Part shown: piece after piece, positions 42,405 through 52,506 of the stretch
Layout of the letters: each line of letters starts with the position of its first letter
Position numbering within the stretch: position 1 is the first letter of the stretch
From: Sarcocystis neurona
Taxonomy: Eukaryota; Apicomplexa; Conoidasida; Eucoccidiorida; Sarcocystidae
Reading direction: 5' to 3'
Length of the DNA: 64,000 nucleotides
Assembly: GCA_000727475.1 (NCBI GenBank)
Contig: KL647300.1
Span: forward strand, 1,296,833 to 1,360,832
Notes under the pieces: model-generated
The model's database searches: none
Told to the model about the DNA's origin: nothing
The model's input: only the letters and a program-made list of their open reading frames with translations
Program-made: the position numbers and the translations under genes

Positions 42405-43292
42405 ATTGTCGCGCTGGCTCCATGTCGTGTGCCCGTTCGATCGTCTGGACGTACAGACAGCAGAACTGCATCTTTTCGGAGTGCGCCCGGATATGACTGA
42501 AGAGGATATCGAGAAGTTGTGCAGGGCGGAGGGGGGAGACAAAGGTGACAAGGACAAAGTTGCGGAAAGCATAAGTGAAACGGCAGCACATTCAGAGGGC
42601 GGAGTGAAGAGCAGCAGAGGAGGACTTCCTAAGTGCTCTTTGCAAGTCAAGCTGGCGACTAACATTTTGACAAGCCAGTGCAAGGGAACAGGAAAAGTGA
42701 TTCTTCAGTAAGACCAGAGCTTCAGGCTTCGTGCATCCAGTGGAATCTACGGCGGTGTCGAAATATGACACGCGTGAGCGTGGAGAAACCTGTCGGACTC
42801 CTGCGGCACTGGCTGGAGGAGACATGTCACCTACAGAGCACGTAGCGACAGACAAGTGTTTACGTGTGAAATAGGTGTGTACGTATGTACTTGCCCGTAC
42901 GAATTGGGGCGTGTGTTGCCCACAAAGTCGTTTGTTACACGAAGATATAAGGCACATCAGTTACAACCGTTTCCATGATTTGTGAAGGTTGTCCTTCTGA
43001 CTGTTTACCAGCAATCTATAGCCATTGCAAATGCAGACGCCTGCTGTTACAGAGAACGAGGTTACAATGTCTTTTTTCGTAGCGAGTTTATAGACATGCT
43101 CGCGTAGCGTTGTGCTTTCGCAGTATCCCATAGCGTAGTGTTGCGAGTGTTTCCTCGCTATCATCGTTGTATCCCCTTCATCTGGATCTTGGCTTTTGCC
43201 TTGGCCGCAGGTACCAGGACGACGAGGTAGACATAGAGCAAGTCGTGCGCAGACTTCGTGACGCAAACGTGGGCGTGCGCCAGGTTTCGTAG
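42405..43292 (+). CDS. Degenerate RRM-domain protein, last two exons
   Basis: Exon 42,405-42,707 follows an excellent acceptor (GTTGTCTTTTTTTCTGCTAG) and ends at CTTCA|GTAAGA; exon 43,211-43,292 follows CTTGGCCGCAG, matches phase (Gln codon split 2+1) and ends at TAG 43,290-43,292. The reading is an RRM in order: beta1/RNP2 LHLFGV, alpha1 DMTEEDIEKLCRAEG, an insertion rich in Lys/Asp/Ser (about 35 residues), a strand CSLQVKLATNI, RNP1-like CKGTGKVILQYQ, alpha2 IEQVVRRLRDANVG and final VRQV. The two RNP1 aromatic positions are Thr and Lys, so canonical RNA stacking is lost; it may bind protein instead. The 5' exons were not placed. RRM proteins act in mRNA processing or translation. Confidence 0.55.
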
Positions 43293-43299
43293 ACCACTT

Positions 43300-44100
43300 C
43301 GCGCGCGGTCTTGCGGAGGTTATACGTCAACAGCGCTATTCAAGTCGGTCCGCTGGATAAAACGCAAACTGCCCAATAGTAGAACTATGTGATATAAGCA
43401 GGTCTCCGCTTCGACGACGACAGGCACTATCTATGACGTGCGCTCGTACTCGCCACAAGCGAGGGAAGAATGAATTATGCTGGACAGGCTGACCAGGGTG
43501 TTCTCGTAAAGTTTCTTTGCATTGGTCCTACAGTTAGTTGCGCAGTAGTAACGAAATGGACATCTACAGGAACGCGAGTTGCGAGGTGTACTTGGAGGGC
43601 GGTTAAGCCTCCGCAAGCTACAAGGATAGGACGTCTACACTGTCGCAACAGTACACAACAGAGATTTGACAAAAATTTCGAAGTAGGCTGAGAAGTATAG
43701 CCGCTACGCAGCGTTGTCGTAGGCCCCCAAAGCTATTAATTAACGCCTTGATGTCTGCGGAGCGCATGGCACGTAGACTGTCACGCGGGACGTGGTGTAC
43801 TTGTGGCTTGCTGCTCACAGAGAGCCTGCGCATTGATTGTTTGTATGCCCTGACGCGCGGCTTTATGGCCCGCGTCTTCCTTTGTGTGGACGGGAGACAC
43901 TGTTCCATCTACTCAAGGTTTTCTATTTTGCAAAAATGTTAAGCTACTACGCTGGCAGAAACTTACACTCTGACGAGGACAGCTGGACTTGACCAGCTGT
44001 CCGAAGTGCTCGCTCTGACCCCTGGCGCGTATTAACTACGTATTGTGGAAAACGCCTAAACATCTCTAGAGACGCCATCACTTCCTAGGGTCGTCCCTAT
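43300..44100. other. No firm gene; weak frames on both strands
   Basis: A minus frame at 43,680-43,900 (VHHVPRDSLRAMRSADIKAL, then INSFGGLRQRC) resembles a SAP/ARMET-type helical hairpin, but a plus frame overlaps and no acceptor and donor pair was convincing. Confidence 0.3.
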
Positions 44101-44120
44101 AAATATATTGTTGCCTCGCA

Positions 44121-44342
44121 GTGACAGCTCGAGAGGAAGCATCGTCGTCAACTTGCAGCACTTGGGATGAAGACGGGTCTGTTTCCTCACAGTCTCAGCT
44201 CATGAGGATCCATCCAGTCATGGACTCGTTGGGCAACGGCTGGTGCGTGTCGCACCCATGGTCTGGTTGGCAACGACTGGTGCCTGTCCCACCCAGGGGA
44301 ACTAGAGAGATGTTCTTGTGGCTGTCTCCGCGAATTTTCTGA
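44121..44342 (+). CDS. Candidate terminal exon
   Basis: After TATTGTTGCCTCGCAG the plus frame reads TAREEASSSTCSTWDEDGSV, SSQSQLMRIHPVMDSLGNGW, then an imperfect short repeat (NGWCVSHP / WQRLVPVPP) to TGA at 44,340-44,342. Acidic Ser-rich followed by Trp-containing sequence. Unknown. Confidence 0.3.
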   Translation: MTAREEASSSTCSTWDEDGSVSSQSQLMRIHPVMDSLGNGWCVSHPWSGWQRLVPVPPRGTREMFLWLSPRIF

Positions 44343-44349
44343 AACGGTG

Positions 44350-45960
44350 TGCATGTACAACTCTGTATGACTTACACCATTCTTGACGCCGCAGCACTTC
44401 GTGTCAGGTAGGAAGATTTAAATCGACACCTGTGCCTCCATCTGAACCGCACGCCCTCCATGAATACTGACTTCAGTATACGGCACGAAGTAGTTATATT
44501 GCCGTGTGCATAATCTGTCCGATACCCATGCAGTCGAAAAAGAGGATGTCACGATTTAACATTTCGCATGCAACACTGACGACAGAATTTTTCTGGAGGG
44601 GCAGCTGATGCCTATTGCCCTCGTCGGATGTACGGCCACCTGCATCAGATAATGCGGTCATATGCGACAGCGTCTTCCACAACTGAACTTAGCTCCTGAA
44701 CACGTGGTTTTCTACCGAGCCGCCTTCAGATACATGCCACGTGGTGCAGCAGACGACGTTTAGTACATGCGCCTCTGCAGTTTTGGCTTTTTGTGAGAAC
44801 TACGTCTTTATGACACCGCCAGCAGTTGCTTCTTCAGGACTGAAATAATATCACTACTAACGCTTTGTGGCACGCAATGGTATAGAGACACATTACGTAA
44901 AGTGCTGTGTGAGCGTTCACGCAACTGTTGAAGCAGCTGTTAATATTGCAGCATCGTGGATGGCGAAGGTAGCGGGCGGAAAAATTAGTGGTTAGTTTAT
45001 TTCGTTGCAACGGCTGCGCCTGCAGCAGTCTTTTTATGACACAGACGTGACTGCGGATGTCAGTGAGATTCGTTGCGTAGCTCCGGGTTGTTGCAGGGTA
45101 CAGGGAGGGGAAGAAATGTAGTTGCAACAATTACTTTTTGAAGAAATGTATATCTTCCGTAGAAACACACAATGCGTCTCCAGGTCGAGCCAGGACCGAT
45201 CATGCAGGGGCATGCTATCACATTCTGCGCTGGGGACTTTGCAGTACAGGCCACGCTAGATCTCCCCCCGACGCTCTCGTAATTAACGGCTCGGGTTTTT
45301 AGTCCGATCCTCACTGTGACCTGCACAGTAGTATAGTATATGCTGCAGCAAGACCGTGACTTCCTCTACAGTGCTGCATGGCGACAAACGGCCTGCGAGT
45401 GCGCACAAGCAAATGCACGCACACGTCTGTCTGCAGAAACAACTTTCTCCAGGCGTGTCAGTTTAACAGTAAGCAGTTCGCCCTGGAACGTTCCGGCGAT
45501 TGCTAACGAGGGGTTAGATAGAAAGGTGCAAAATCTCAGTCTGTATTCTTATGATACCAGAAGCATCTTCCCCATGTACCTTGAGACCGCGACAGTTTTT
45601 TCGCCGTTGTAAAACGCAGCGCTCGAGTATTGCCGCACTGCTGCAGATGCGTGACGGACACCTCTCCTTCAACGAATGGATCGGGAAATCCGCACGCATG
45701 ATGGTGAAACCGTTTGATGAATGACGGAAACAACCCTTTTAGTGCTCACAAATATCATGAACACCACTGCTGATCCCCTCCGCGCACGAAAGGGGCCAAC
45801 CCGAATATATACATACTGTACATCAGTCCACGGATCTATTCTCAAATTGAAACATGTCTGCGCTGAAGCACTCAATGATCCGTATGTGCTCAGGACGTCA
45901 GGCAAGAGAAGGTTTCTTGCATTGTCCATCACGCTGACCTTCCCTGCTACGTTAATATAG
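44350..45960. other. Weakly coding stretch, unresolved
   Basis: Several 60-100 codon frames of plausible composition on both strands (minus 45,060-45,326 and 45,514-45,699; plus 45,340-45,612 and 45,721-45,960). Upstream exons of the 45,961 gene should be among the plus ones. Not separable by eye. Confidence 0.35.
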
Positions 45961-46215
45961 GAGGATTCACTTGAACGTCGCAGAAACACGCGAGTTCACA
46001 GGAGACACGGAGCTTCTGTGTCAGTGCTCGAAAAAAGACACCGTGAATTGGCAGAGCAGTTTCCATTTCTTTGCTCCGAGTCCAGGAAGATACGTAGCAG
46101 ACAGAAGCGAACCCTGGACACTTCCTTCTTCAATCTCAGCGGGGAAAGGTAAAGTTTCACAGTCCTGCACCTCTTCCTGTACCGCAGGACTGGGCACCAG
46201 GCACGCCCTCTTTGA
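45961..46215 (+). CDS. Basic/Ser-rich protein, last two exons around a 39-nt intron
   Basis: Exon 45,961-46,148 follows acceptor CTACGTTAATATAG and reads EDSLERRRNTRVHRRHGASV, SVLEKRHRELAEQFPFLCSE and KIRSRQKRTLDTSFFNLSGE. A consensus donor (GGAAAG|GTAAAG) and a pyrimidine-rich acceptor (CCTCTTCCTGTACCGCAG) define intron 46,149-46,187; the next exon adds TGHQARPL and TGA at 46,213-46,215. Because the intron is 39 nt, a second frame (from 45,971) stays open across it and was considered; the first is preferred for its charge pattern and direct start at the acceptor. Function unknown. Confidence 0.5.
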
Positions 46216-46592
46216 ACCTGAGGGCCGTCCTAATCGAAGGTATTTGTCGAGATGGCATGCGACGCCCGCGCGGGGTCGGGACAACCTTCTGGTGCACACC
46301 GGCTGGCAAAACTGCTCTGTGGCTTCTCTGTAGCGCAGACTAGGGCCAATTAACTCTGTATCCAGAGAACCAGGTCTTCTTCGCCTTCACGATGTAGGTC
46401 TGTCAAAAACTGAGGAACACGGCTTTGAATTTTCTGCGCTAGCCGTAGTACTGACAGTTCAACACAGGGCTGCTACTCCTTTCATGTGATTCTGGCAGCT
46501 CACGCGCTGGCGCCTGTCAGCTATACATGGACCTCTTGTGGACCTGTACCCGCGTTAGTGTACCAAGAGAACCCGTGCAAAAGTGGTGGTGC

Positions 46593-46820
46593 TCACGGAC
46601 TGTAGAACTTGCGAGGGTTCCACAGCGCATGGGCAAACAATGGCTTTGAACTTAGTCTTGGCGCCCGTGTGATAGACGAAATGAAGAATCCCATGTATAT
46701 TTTCCTCGTTAATCTTCGAGGGGATGCTGAATAAGCCACGTCTTCTTCAATCGATCCAGCCTTGTTGACGTGCCTTACGGCTGAAGCCAGTGTGCGCAGT
46801 TCCGCTACTGTCACTTGCAT
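46593..46820 (-). CDS. Small basic protein, 75 residues
   Basis: ATG at 46,818-46,820: MQVTVAELRTLASAVRHVNK, then an acidic turn (SIEEDVAYS) and a basic C-terminal half with MGFFISSITRAPRLSSKPLF, ending at TGA 46,593-46,595. It may be a terminal exon, since the frame is open upstream to about 46,826 and the neighbouring minus frame (46,823-47,062) also looks coding. Unknown function. Confidence 0.45.
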   Translation of the reverse strand: MQVTVAELRTLASAVRHVNKAGSIEEDVAYSASPRRLTRKIYMGFFISSITRAPRLSSKPLFAHALWNPRKFYSP

Positions 46821-47087
46821 AGTCAAAACAGTAAATTATGTGTCCAGTGTACCAGAATTCTCTTAGAATGCCACCGCCAGTTTTCAAAGTGTGTCACAAG
46901 GTTTCGACTCTCAAACATGACTACCCGAGGCACCTGCCCTTCAACACACAACATCGTTTTGCGCTGCCGATTTTTGGAGGCAAAACACGCAGGAAATGCA
47001 GAATATAGGAACCTTTTGGGGTCACGTATAGGTGTACATGTACACAGAAAGACTTCTAACATTTCCTCGCCCTTTAGTTGAGTGACG

Positions 47088-47606
47088 CTAATTCGTCAAG
47101 CCGTGTATGTCATCTTCTTCAATCTTTGGGTGCAGGACAAGCCACGTCTCCGCGTAGTGTAGAAACTGCATCGCCCTCTTGGAAGCTTTTTGTGTCACAC
47201 CACCTTCATCGGAGTCATCTGCTTCATCTACTATCTCCTCGAGCGTGTGTAGCGCGTCATGCAAATTATCCACCGCCTCGTTGAATTCCTCCGCTTCGGC
47301 CGTAAGCGCTCTTACGGAGCTGCTCTTGTTCTGTTCGTCCGCCCTCCGCAGGAATGCGGAACTAGAGCGATCCAGCCTTGCATGTTTTGTTTCGGCCAGG
47401 TGGAGAGCTTTCTGCGCGACAAGCCGGTGTTGATCTATTTCGGTTGCCGCGGATCCACCTTCGTGATCAGGTTCAAGTTGACCTCCTCTCGGGGAGACCC
47501 AACCAAGTGCCGTCCTTGGGAAAACACCAAGGAAAAGAAACACAGAGATAACTAAAAGTTTGCTGATACTGCATGAAGGAGTCCTTTCTAATGGAGTGGC
47601 AGCCAT
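47088..47606 (-). CDS. Secreted alpha-helical acidic protein
   Basis: ATG at 47,604-47,606. N-region with Arg and Ser, hydrophobic core SISKLLVISVFLFLGVFPRT and a likely signal cleavage after TALG. The mature 130 residues are predicted helical without Cys: HRLVAQKALHLAETKHARLD, RADEQNKSSSVRALTAEAEE, FNEAVDNLHDALHTLEEIVD, an acidic DEADDSDEGG hinge, and ETWLVLHPKIEEDD. It ends at TAG 47,088-47,090. Single exon as read, 172 residues. It resembles small helical secreted proteins of coccidian dense granules or oocyst wall only in general architecture; no named family. Confidence 0.7.
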   Translation of the reverse strand: MAATPLERTPSCSISKLLVISVFLFLGVFPRTALGWVSPRGGQLEPDHEGGSAATEIDQHRLVAQKALHLAETKHARLDRSSSAFLRRADEQNKSSSVRALTAEAEEFNEAVDNLHDALHTLEEIVDEADDSDEGGVTQKASKRAMQFLHYAETWLVLHPKIEEDDIHGLTN

Positions 47607-47731
47607 TGTGCTGCGACCTCAAGATATCAAGCAGAGACGCATGGCATGGGAAGAGACAAGCGGGGACAGTCAAGCAAGCGGAGTTAAGCCAGGAAATGGC
47701 GCCTCGAAATTAAGGGGACGAAATTTCAAAT

Positions 47732-48058
47732 ATGTCCTCATATGGAAGAAATGACACCTATGGCATCTCCAGAGCTTCGATTACGCTAGTGTTCCCAGAG
47801 ACGCAGATGGGGAGACTGCGTGAGCCCCCAGCCGTGCGACGCCGTTGGGGCGGATGTGGTTGGGGGGGACGTCCACCTGCTCCTGGAAATGAAACTCCAG
47901 TAACTCGGGAGTCGGAAGTCGGGGTCCGAAAGCACACGTGGTTACACCTGCAGATAAGGGGCACCTGCCTAAATGCTTACCCTGTGGAGGAAGTGCAAAT
48001 TGGACAGCCGTTCAAGAGAGTTGAGATTAATGGGTCGAAGGGGTGTAGGTTTCTGTGA
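47732..48058 (+). CDS. First exon(s) of a multi-exon gene, unknown
   Basis: ATG at 47,732 gives MSSYGRNDTYGISRASITLV, a Gly/Trp/Arg/Pro-rich stretch, then strand-like KHTWLHLQIRGTCLNAYPVE and IGQPFKRVEINGSKG. The stop TGA at 48,056-48,058 is close to several GT donors, so the exon probably ends slightly earlier. It begins a run of four further plus-strand exons to 50.3 kb with similar beta-strand-like composition. Function unknown. Confidence 0.4.
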   Translation: MSSYGRNDTYGISRASITLVFPETQMGRLREPPAVRRRWGGCGWGGRPPAPGNETPVTRESEVGVRKHTWLHLQIRGTCLNAYPVEEVQIGQPFKRVEINGSKGCRFL

Positions 48059-48198
48059 AAGCGTACTCCCTTTTTCTAGAGAATGCCAGCGAAGGTACAG
48101 TGTGGGGTGCCGCATATGGGACGACCAGCGAAAAGAGGTCCCCTCATAAAGAGGACGTCTACGACACCTTAATTTCTTCCCGCGTAAGTCTTGGGCAG

Positions 48199-48388
48199 CA
48201 TCGACAACGTCTCCTGGCATACTGACATTTCGTGTACGGATGTCTCTTCTAAAATCGTGATGATAAAGGAGCGCAAGTCTGAGTCCTTACAATGGTCAAT
48301 AGCTTGTACCTTCGGAAGTGGGAAACCGACGGATTATTATTACAGTGCTTGGTTGAAGTATGTCGACCCTCCACGTAATTTTCAGTAG
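48199..48388 (+). CDS. Internal/terminal exon, beta-rich, unknown
   Basis: After TCTTCCCGCGTAAGTCTTGGGCAG the plus frame reads IDNVSWHTDISCTDVSSKIV, MIKERKSESLQWSIACTFGS and YYYSAWLKYVDPPRNFQ, then TAG. Alternating hydrophobic residues with paired Cys and Trp suggest a small beta-sandwich domain. It belongs to the 47.7-50.3 kb series. Confidence 0.45.
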
Positions 48389-48936
48389 GGGCCACTTCCC
48401 TCCTCACTCATTACGAGTGCTATTCACGGCCGCATGAGAGGCGATGCTCGTTGGAAGCAAGCAAGGCAACAGAAGACACCAGAACCAGATTTGCAGATAA
48501 ACTTGTAAACGATGGCGCCTGCAAAGCTGCTTGAGTGTGTGCTAAAAGCGTGTGGCAGACACAGAGTCACCGTCCACAGAGGACAGAGTCCCAGCAATTA
48601 GACCGAATGTCACCTTAACCCACAGTGTTACACAGTCCAGTTACGTCGGCTGAAGGAGTGGCGCGTATTCCTGACTGACCTCAGAGGAAAAGTGATGTTC
48701 GCGCTTGCCTACGGACGCAGAAAGGTAGGAACAGAGGATAGTTGCCCAGATGTTCGTTCGTTGTACTCTTGATAGGGAACCGCGGCCGCACCCGTTGAGT
48801 GACTGCAGAGAGCGTGCTGAAAAATCTCTTCCCTTAGAAAGGACCACATTTTTTTTTCCTGGAGATTAACTTGTCAGAAGGTACGCTAGAAACTCAGGCT
48901 TACTCGAACGTCCAAATCCACACGTGATCTGGTGAG

Positions 48937-49152
48937 TGCGTACACTTGTGTCGAATGTCTCTGAACAACCGTGGCACGGTGAGGGCCGTTGTAGCGGTTT
49001 TGCCAGGAGTGCGACGGTGGGAACCAATCGTCACGTTTGATGTAGTGGACAAATACATCACAAGGAGTCGCAAATGGCAGATACCCATAAGGCCGAGCAC
49101 CGATACGGCGGAAGGAAGAACTTGTGTGCCTGTGAAAAAGACGACTACTTAG
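48937..49152 (+). CDS. Exon in the same series, unknown
   Basis: Plus frame with CRMSLNNRGTVRAVVAVLPG, RRWEPIVTFDVVDKYITRSR and RTCVPVKKTTT to TAG at 49,150-49,152. The 5' border is uncertain (AG at 48,935-48,936). Its beta-like pattern is similar to neighbouring exons. Confidence 0.4.
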   Translation, partial: CVHLCRMSLNNRGTVRAVVAVLPGVRRWEPIVTFDVVDKYITRSRKWQIPIRPSTDTAEGRTCVPVKKTTT

Positions 49153-49343
49153 CGCTTACTGAACTGCTCCAATGAAGTGGAAAAGCCGGCTGGCGTTGGT
49201 GTTGATGAAAAAGTGTCCCACCGGTGTGACGATGTGTACCACCTCCATTCCAGGTTCGCCAGCCAAAACTCCGCAAACTATCTGACCCACACTTCACCGA
49301 AGGTGTCGACCTTCCTTCCAGTCATTCTCTCCGGCTTGTACAG

Positions 49344-49597
49344 AAATCCAACTCCATGTGACAAACCATGAAAGAATAACCGCACTGACAATCTCGCTGC
49401 GTACGCGCCCCTTTTGCATGGCCGACTGCCGAGGAGCTGTTAAGGCGGTCTCTAAAAACAAGTGGTTCGAGTTTAACACAATAGCAAACGTCTGTGTGGA
49501 CTACCGAAATTTCATGTCGGTGTACAAGAAGTCTTCTGCAACAATGATGGGATCGACAGCTGAAGGGATTAGCCTCGCCAGCTTTCGCATGTCGTAG
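49344..49597 (+). CDS. Exon in the same series, unknown
   Basis: Strong acceptor (CCTTCCAGTCATTCTCTCCGGCTTGTACAG is pyrimidine-rich; last 12 bases CCGGCTTGTACAG) then IQLHVTNHERITALTISLRT, RPFCMADCRGAVKAVSKNKW and FNTIANVCVDYRNFMSVYKK, TAG at 49,595-49,597. Three cysteines and two predicted strands precede a helix. Unknown function. Confidence 0.45.
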
Positions 49598-49972
49598 CAG
49601 ATACCACACAGCTGGCGCTGTCAAAAGGGCAGCGCCGCAGGCTTTGGATCGGCACGAGTTGCACGAATCTTTAGCAGCAACTCAGAAGGCACGAGCTTCT
49701 AGGTGCGTTTCGACCGGCAGCACGAGAACACATCTTCAGGACAACATGACAACAGATGAACTATTTCAACGTCTGCGTTGTTGAAACGCAGTGCGTGTCC
49801 TAATTGTCGGACTCCACAGCAGGCAATACACATCGTGATCCGCGCCTAAGCAACTCTGTAGATACACGTGGACTTCGGTACGCATCTTATCCGGTACAAA
49901 TAGTTTTCGGACCTACATGTTACCAGTCAACGGCGAAGTAGTGCACAGGCTACAAGGAATGACACGCCTTGA

Positions 49973-50338
49973 GTGCCACCTTTGCTCACATTGTGTTGTG
50001 GCGTACAGGCGGCAACAACAGGAAGTTTGTACTATGTGGCCGCTTACGTTGCCGAAGCGCAGTCACCCTCCCGCGGGCTCCATCTTTGCACCAGAACCAT
50101 CTGTCAGAACAGCCTCACGTACGATGTGGAATGGAGCCCTCGACGTTACAGAAGAAATCGGGCTGCGCGTCTTGATCAGCTGATCTTTATCAACGCCAGC
50201 AAAGAAGGCATACACACCAGCAAACCGTTCTGCTTGGATGTCCCCCACAGGGGCAAGTTTTCGCGGTATCACCGGCGGATCTGTTTTATCCGCACCGTAT
50301 ACACAGGGTGTGCCTACTCACCGATACTGGTGATATAA
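49973..50338 (+). CDS. Last exon of the 47.7-50.3 kb series, tentative
   Basis: A plus frame of 121 codons with GSLYYVAAYVAEAQSPSRG, TYDVEWSPRRYRRNRAARLD and QLIFINASKEGIHTSKPFCL, TAA at 50,336-50,338. Two overlapping plus frames are also open over the first 200 bases, so the true exon limits are unknown. Confidence 0.35.
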   Translation: MPPLLTLCCGVQAATTGSLYYVAAYVAEAQSPSRGLHLCTRTICQNSLTYDVEWSPRRYRRNRAARLDQLIFINASKEGIHTSKPFCLDVPHRGKFSRYHRRICFIRTVYTGCAYSPILVI

Positions 50339-50886
50339 AATCTTGGTCTTTGCTCGAGAACTCCTAGGCCAGCATCACCGCTCGCCAGAGCGATGCCGAG
50401 TCCAGTCGGTCTCATCCGCATTCAATGTTTTTTCCACCACTTCAACATTCGCTCACGGGCACAGTGCAGTGTGTTGGCATCGATGATATCTGCAGCGAGG
50501 TCCTGAAGCGGTCTCGCGGGAATCATCAATGAGAGCACCTTCTGTAGTGTCTCCACGGTGTACCTCTCAGAAACAAAAATAACTTTGCACGGACGTGTTT
50601 CATATATTTGACAGTATGCACTCTAGCGGTGCAAGTGTCACGTAGGTCAAAATCTCTGCTGTCGAGAGTTGGCAGGAAAATCCAGTAAGCTCCCCCGGGA
50701 AGACACGTCCGCATTGCACGTTTTCGAATGTGTACTAGCGTAGAGGTGGCATATATGAGCACAGTTGGTACTGCGGTGGCAGGATGCCGTAAACTCTTCT
50801 CTAGCAGGATGGCTGCTGAGGCAAGAAAGTTCAGCGAATCGTCCGCTACTACTTTTCCGCAGCAAGAGATATTCACATCGTTCAAA

Positions 50887-52506
50887 TCACTGCAGTTGCC
50901 CTCCAGTCGCGTAGGCTCTGCCGTTGGAACTCAGGTATACAGCACCGACGGAGAGCAGAATACACATAGACCACGTACCTTCTGAGGTAGCCAGCAAAGT
51001 CCTCAGCAGGAGCGCTGTCATATTTTGAAAGAGCAAGGCAGAGTCGTTCAGTCGCCTAAGACATACATGCTTCCGCACCGCTGCCGGCCGGTCTGCAGCA
51101 ACTGTAGCTTCTAATTCCAGTTGTGAAGCCCGTAGAGGACGTACAGCAGGAGAAGGAGAGTCGGTTCTCTGCAAAAGGGGAGCTGAAGTTTCAGCAAGGC
51201 TTACGGGCTTCGAATCTGTCCATTCCCTTTGTTCTATCTCAGACGACCCTGTCATTATTTGAGTGCACAGCGTTGTGTGCAGAGCTGCTGCCCCTTCCTT
51301 GCTCGAGTGTTGTTGGCCACGCTTTTGTCCATGTACTTCCTGCGCGTCAAGCCCTTCCTGCTTCTCCGAGCAATGAGGCTTGTAATTCGGCTGGCACGCC
51401 TCTGTTTCCTGCTGCTGCTGCTGTTGCTGGTTGCCCAGCTGCTGACTTAATTGCTGAGGTTTGTGCGCTTTCAGTGACCGCTGAGGAATGGAGCTGCCCT
51501 GGAGGTCAAGTCTCATGACTGTTTCTTCCCTTACCGCACGAGAGATTTCTACAGGTGCAGTCTTCTCAAGAAACTGTTCTTCCGCTAACCGTGGCTGCTT
51601 CTCTCTACACGTGCCCCCTGGTTGATTTGTAGGAGAAGAGTTGTAGTCCGCGTCGATCAGCGAGCGCTGGCGATGGACGCCCGTATCATCTGCGCCTTTG
51701 AAACGCTGCAACAAAGCGCTTCGAGTCAAGAAAAGTGACATCTGGAGCCTTGTTGGGCGTTTCGTCGCCTTGCTTTTTTGTGGTTGTTCTACAGGGGGCG
51801 AGTTGGCGTTAAGAATCTCTCGAGTTTCGAAGGATGGCATTTCTTCCTCTGTTGCTGACTTTGTTTCATCCACTTGACGGAAGCTATGCCCCGACTGCTG
51901 CGAATTCGTGAAAGATGGGGACTTTCCGGCATCTCTTCTAGAAAAAACACTAGCTCCTCCGTTCAAAACAGCAAATGAGAGGTCGCCTGAGCGAAATGCT
52001 GAATGGCGCATGACCTCTGCCACAAAAGAAAAAACTTTCTCCTCTCCTGTCAGTATTTCAGCTGTTGCTCCCCACGACGCGGCAAAGGATGCTTGTGCCA
52101 ATTCGGGTGAAAGTGTATTACCTGACCTTGTGGCCCGTACCTGGCAGAGCGGTAGCGGTGCTGTTCCGGAGCCCTCCTTACCAACCTCCGCTTGCAGCTG
52201 AACCTCACGTAACCGCAGCTGCCATTTCTGCCTCCCATCTTGGTGCTGCGCTGTCGTTTCTCGTGTTTCCTTGCGCGCTCGGTGAAGCGGCTGTGTTTGT
52301 GATTTATCCCTCTGCTGCACATCAAGTTGGTTCGGCGATGCCTTTCCATGCGCAAAACCCTTCGACGAGGGAGACATCGCGGACATATCCGCGATGCTTG
52401 TCGGCGTCAAGAGGTCCTTAGCGACGGGATAAGGCAGCGGATGCTTAACAATGTTCGCAGCAAGACGGGTAAAGAGCCATGGCGCGTGTCGCCAGCCCAG
52501 CAACAT
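50887..52506 (-). CDS. 539-residue Gln/Ser/Arg-rich hypothetical protein
   Basis: The longest intact ORF of the right half: ATG 52,504-52,506 to TGA 50,887-50,889. No signal peptide; N-terminus MLLGWRHAPWLFTRLAANIV may be a mitochondrial or membrane-proximal helix. The body is hydrophilic with KETRETTAQHQDGRQKWQLR, a short Gln run (GNQQQQQQQE) and LQMSLFLTRSALLQRFKGAD. The C-terminus carries two hydrophobic stretches, NMTALLLRTLLATS and WSMCILLSVGAVYLSSNG. A donor-like TCAGAAG|GTACGTGG near 50,980 and acceptor-like GGGCAACTGCAG at the end suggest the last 30 codons could be intron. No domain recognised. Confidence 0.65.
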   Translation of the reverse strand: MLLGWRHAPWLFTRLAANIVKHPLPYPVAKDLLTPTSIADMSAMSPSSKGFAHGKASPNQLDVQQRDKSQTQPLHRARKETRETTAQHQDGRQKWQLRLREVQLQAEVGKEGSGTAPLPLCQVRATRSGNTLSPELAQASFAASWGATAEILTGEEKVFSFVAEVMRHSAFRSGDLSFAVLNGGASVFSRRDAGKSPSFTNSQQSGHSFRQVDETKSATEEEMPSFETREILNANSPPVEQPQKSKATKRPTRLQMSLFLTRSALLQRFKGADDTGVHRQRSLIDADYNSSPTNQPGGTCREKQPRLAEEQFLEKTAPVEISRAVREETVMRLDLQGSSIPQRSLKAHKPQQLSQQLGNQQQQQQQETEACQPNYKPHCSEKQEGLDAQEVHGQKRGQQHSSKEGAAALHTTLCTQIMTGSSEIEQREWTDSKPVSLAETSAPLLQRTDSPSPAVRPLRASQLELEATVAADRPAAVRKHVCLRRLNDSALLFQNMTALLLRTLLATSEGTWSMCILLSVGAVYLSSNGRAYATGGQLQ

